From contig CP143625.1 of the NCBI GenBank assembly GCA_036362785.1, forward strand, positions 1,117,401 through 1,181,400: a stretch of DNA of 64,000 nt, given 5' to 3'. The notes under the pieces are model-generated. The model did not search any database, was not told the DNA's origin, and saw only the letters and a program-made list of their open reading frames with translations. The translations under genes and the position numbers were made by a program. The stretch comes from a beta proteobacterium MWH-UniP1 (GTDB taxonomy: Bacteria > Pseudomonadota > Gammaproteobacteria > Burkholderiales > Burkholderiaceae_A). Of the stretch, positions 63,917 through 64,000 are shown in pieces (position 1 is the stretch's first letter; each line of letters starts with the position of its first letter).

Positions 63917-64000
63917 CATCGGCCCTAAGACCACAAGCGGCAATAGGCCCACAATCGCAATCATGATGGCCGGCCAGGCGGCCTCTGATAAGAGTTCGTC
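63896..64000 (-). CDS. C-terminal end of a membrane protein, 5' part beyond window
   Basis: A 34-residue frame open to the right edge: a hydrophobic helix (AIMIAIVGLLPLVVLGPML) and a short basic tail (RGKPQ), with TAA at 63896-63898. It could be the last helix of a transporter subunit, but too little is visible to name it. It overlaps ppk1 tail to tail. Confidence 0.45.
   Translation of the reverse strand, partial: DELLSEAAWPAIMIAIVGLLPLVVLGPMLRGKPQ

Overview
The window is chromosomal DNA from a betaproteobacterium, most likely of the order Burkholderiales. The evidence is the class I polyhydroxyalkanoate (PHA) operon with a PhaR regulator, the mdh / CitE-like / acnA and sdhCDAB-sdhE-gltA / sucAB-lpd layout of TCA genes, a DUF2863 protein, and the thrS-infC-rpmI-rplT-pheST-ihfA-merR block. 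I cannot name a genus from the sequence. Base composition is fairly GC-rich in the housekeeping genes and visibly more AT-rich in the adhesin passenger (about 1-3300) and the TonB receptor (45.7-47.6 kb).

Layout. 1-9.6 kb (minus strand): the 5' part of a very large two-partner-secretion adhesin that runs off the left edge, preceded by two tandem pairs of 7TMR-DISM histidine kinase and OmpR-type response regulator. 9.6-15.3 kb (minus): the PHA operon phaC-phaB-phaR-rimO-phaA. 15.3-22.7 kb: pgeF, rluD, bamD, a DinG/YoaA helicase, two small proteins, a CysQ-like phosphatase and zapE. 22.7-33.6 kb (minus): lpd, sucB, sucA, then gltA, sdhE, sdhB, sdhA, sdhD, sdhC. 33.7-38.5 kb (plus): mdh, a CitE-like lyase and acnA. 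The last three blocks together hold most of the oxidative TCA cycle, with divergent transcription from about 33.7 kb. 38.5-43.0 kb (plus): a six-gene copper-handling cluster (His-rich DUF2946-like protein, TolC-like protein, multicopper oxidase, cupredoxin, DUF411 protein, CusF-like protein) directly behind acnA. 43.0-49.3 kb: a DMT transporter, a DUF2863 protein, a lone AbrB/MazE-type protein, a BtuB-like receptor under a cobalamin riboswitch, a VOC protein and a lipoprotein alpha/beta hydrolase. 49.4-52.3 kb (minus): a third 7TMR-DISM kinase/regulator pair preceded by an unreported 49-residue membrane protein. 52.4-60.2 kb (minus): tRNA-Pro, merR, ihfA, pheT, pheS, rplT, rpmI, infC, thrS, tRNA-Val. 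60.2-64 kb: divergent ppx and ppk (a Pho box precedes ppk) and the end of an unidentified membrane protein.

How it fits together. Carbon storage (PHA), phosphate storage (polyphosphate) and the TCA cycle lie close together. Three paralogous sensor/regulator pairs are present, and two of them read in the same direction into the giant adhesin, which suggests control of surface attachment; this is inference. The most unusual items are the adhesin with an aromatic-rich domain set into its beta-helix, the tandem kinase/regulator duplication, the 49-residue protein coupled to the third kinase, the pump-less copper cluster, a short palindromic repeat array between lpd and zapE, and a ppx gene whose stop codon lies inside tRNA-Val.
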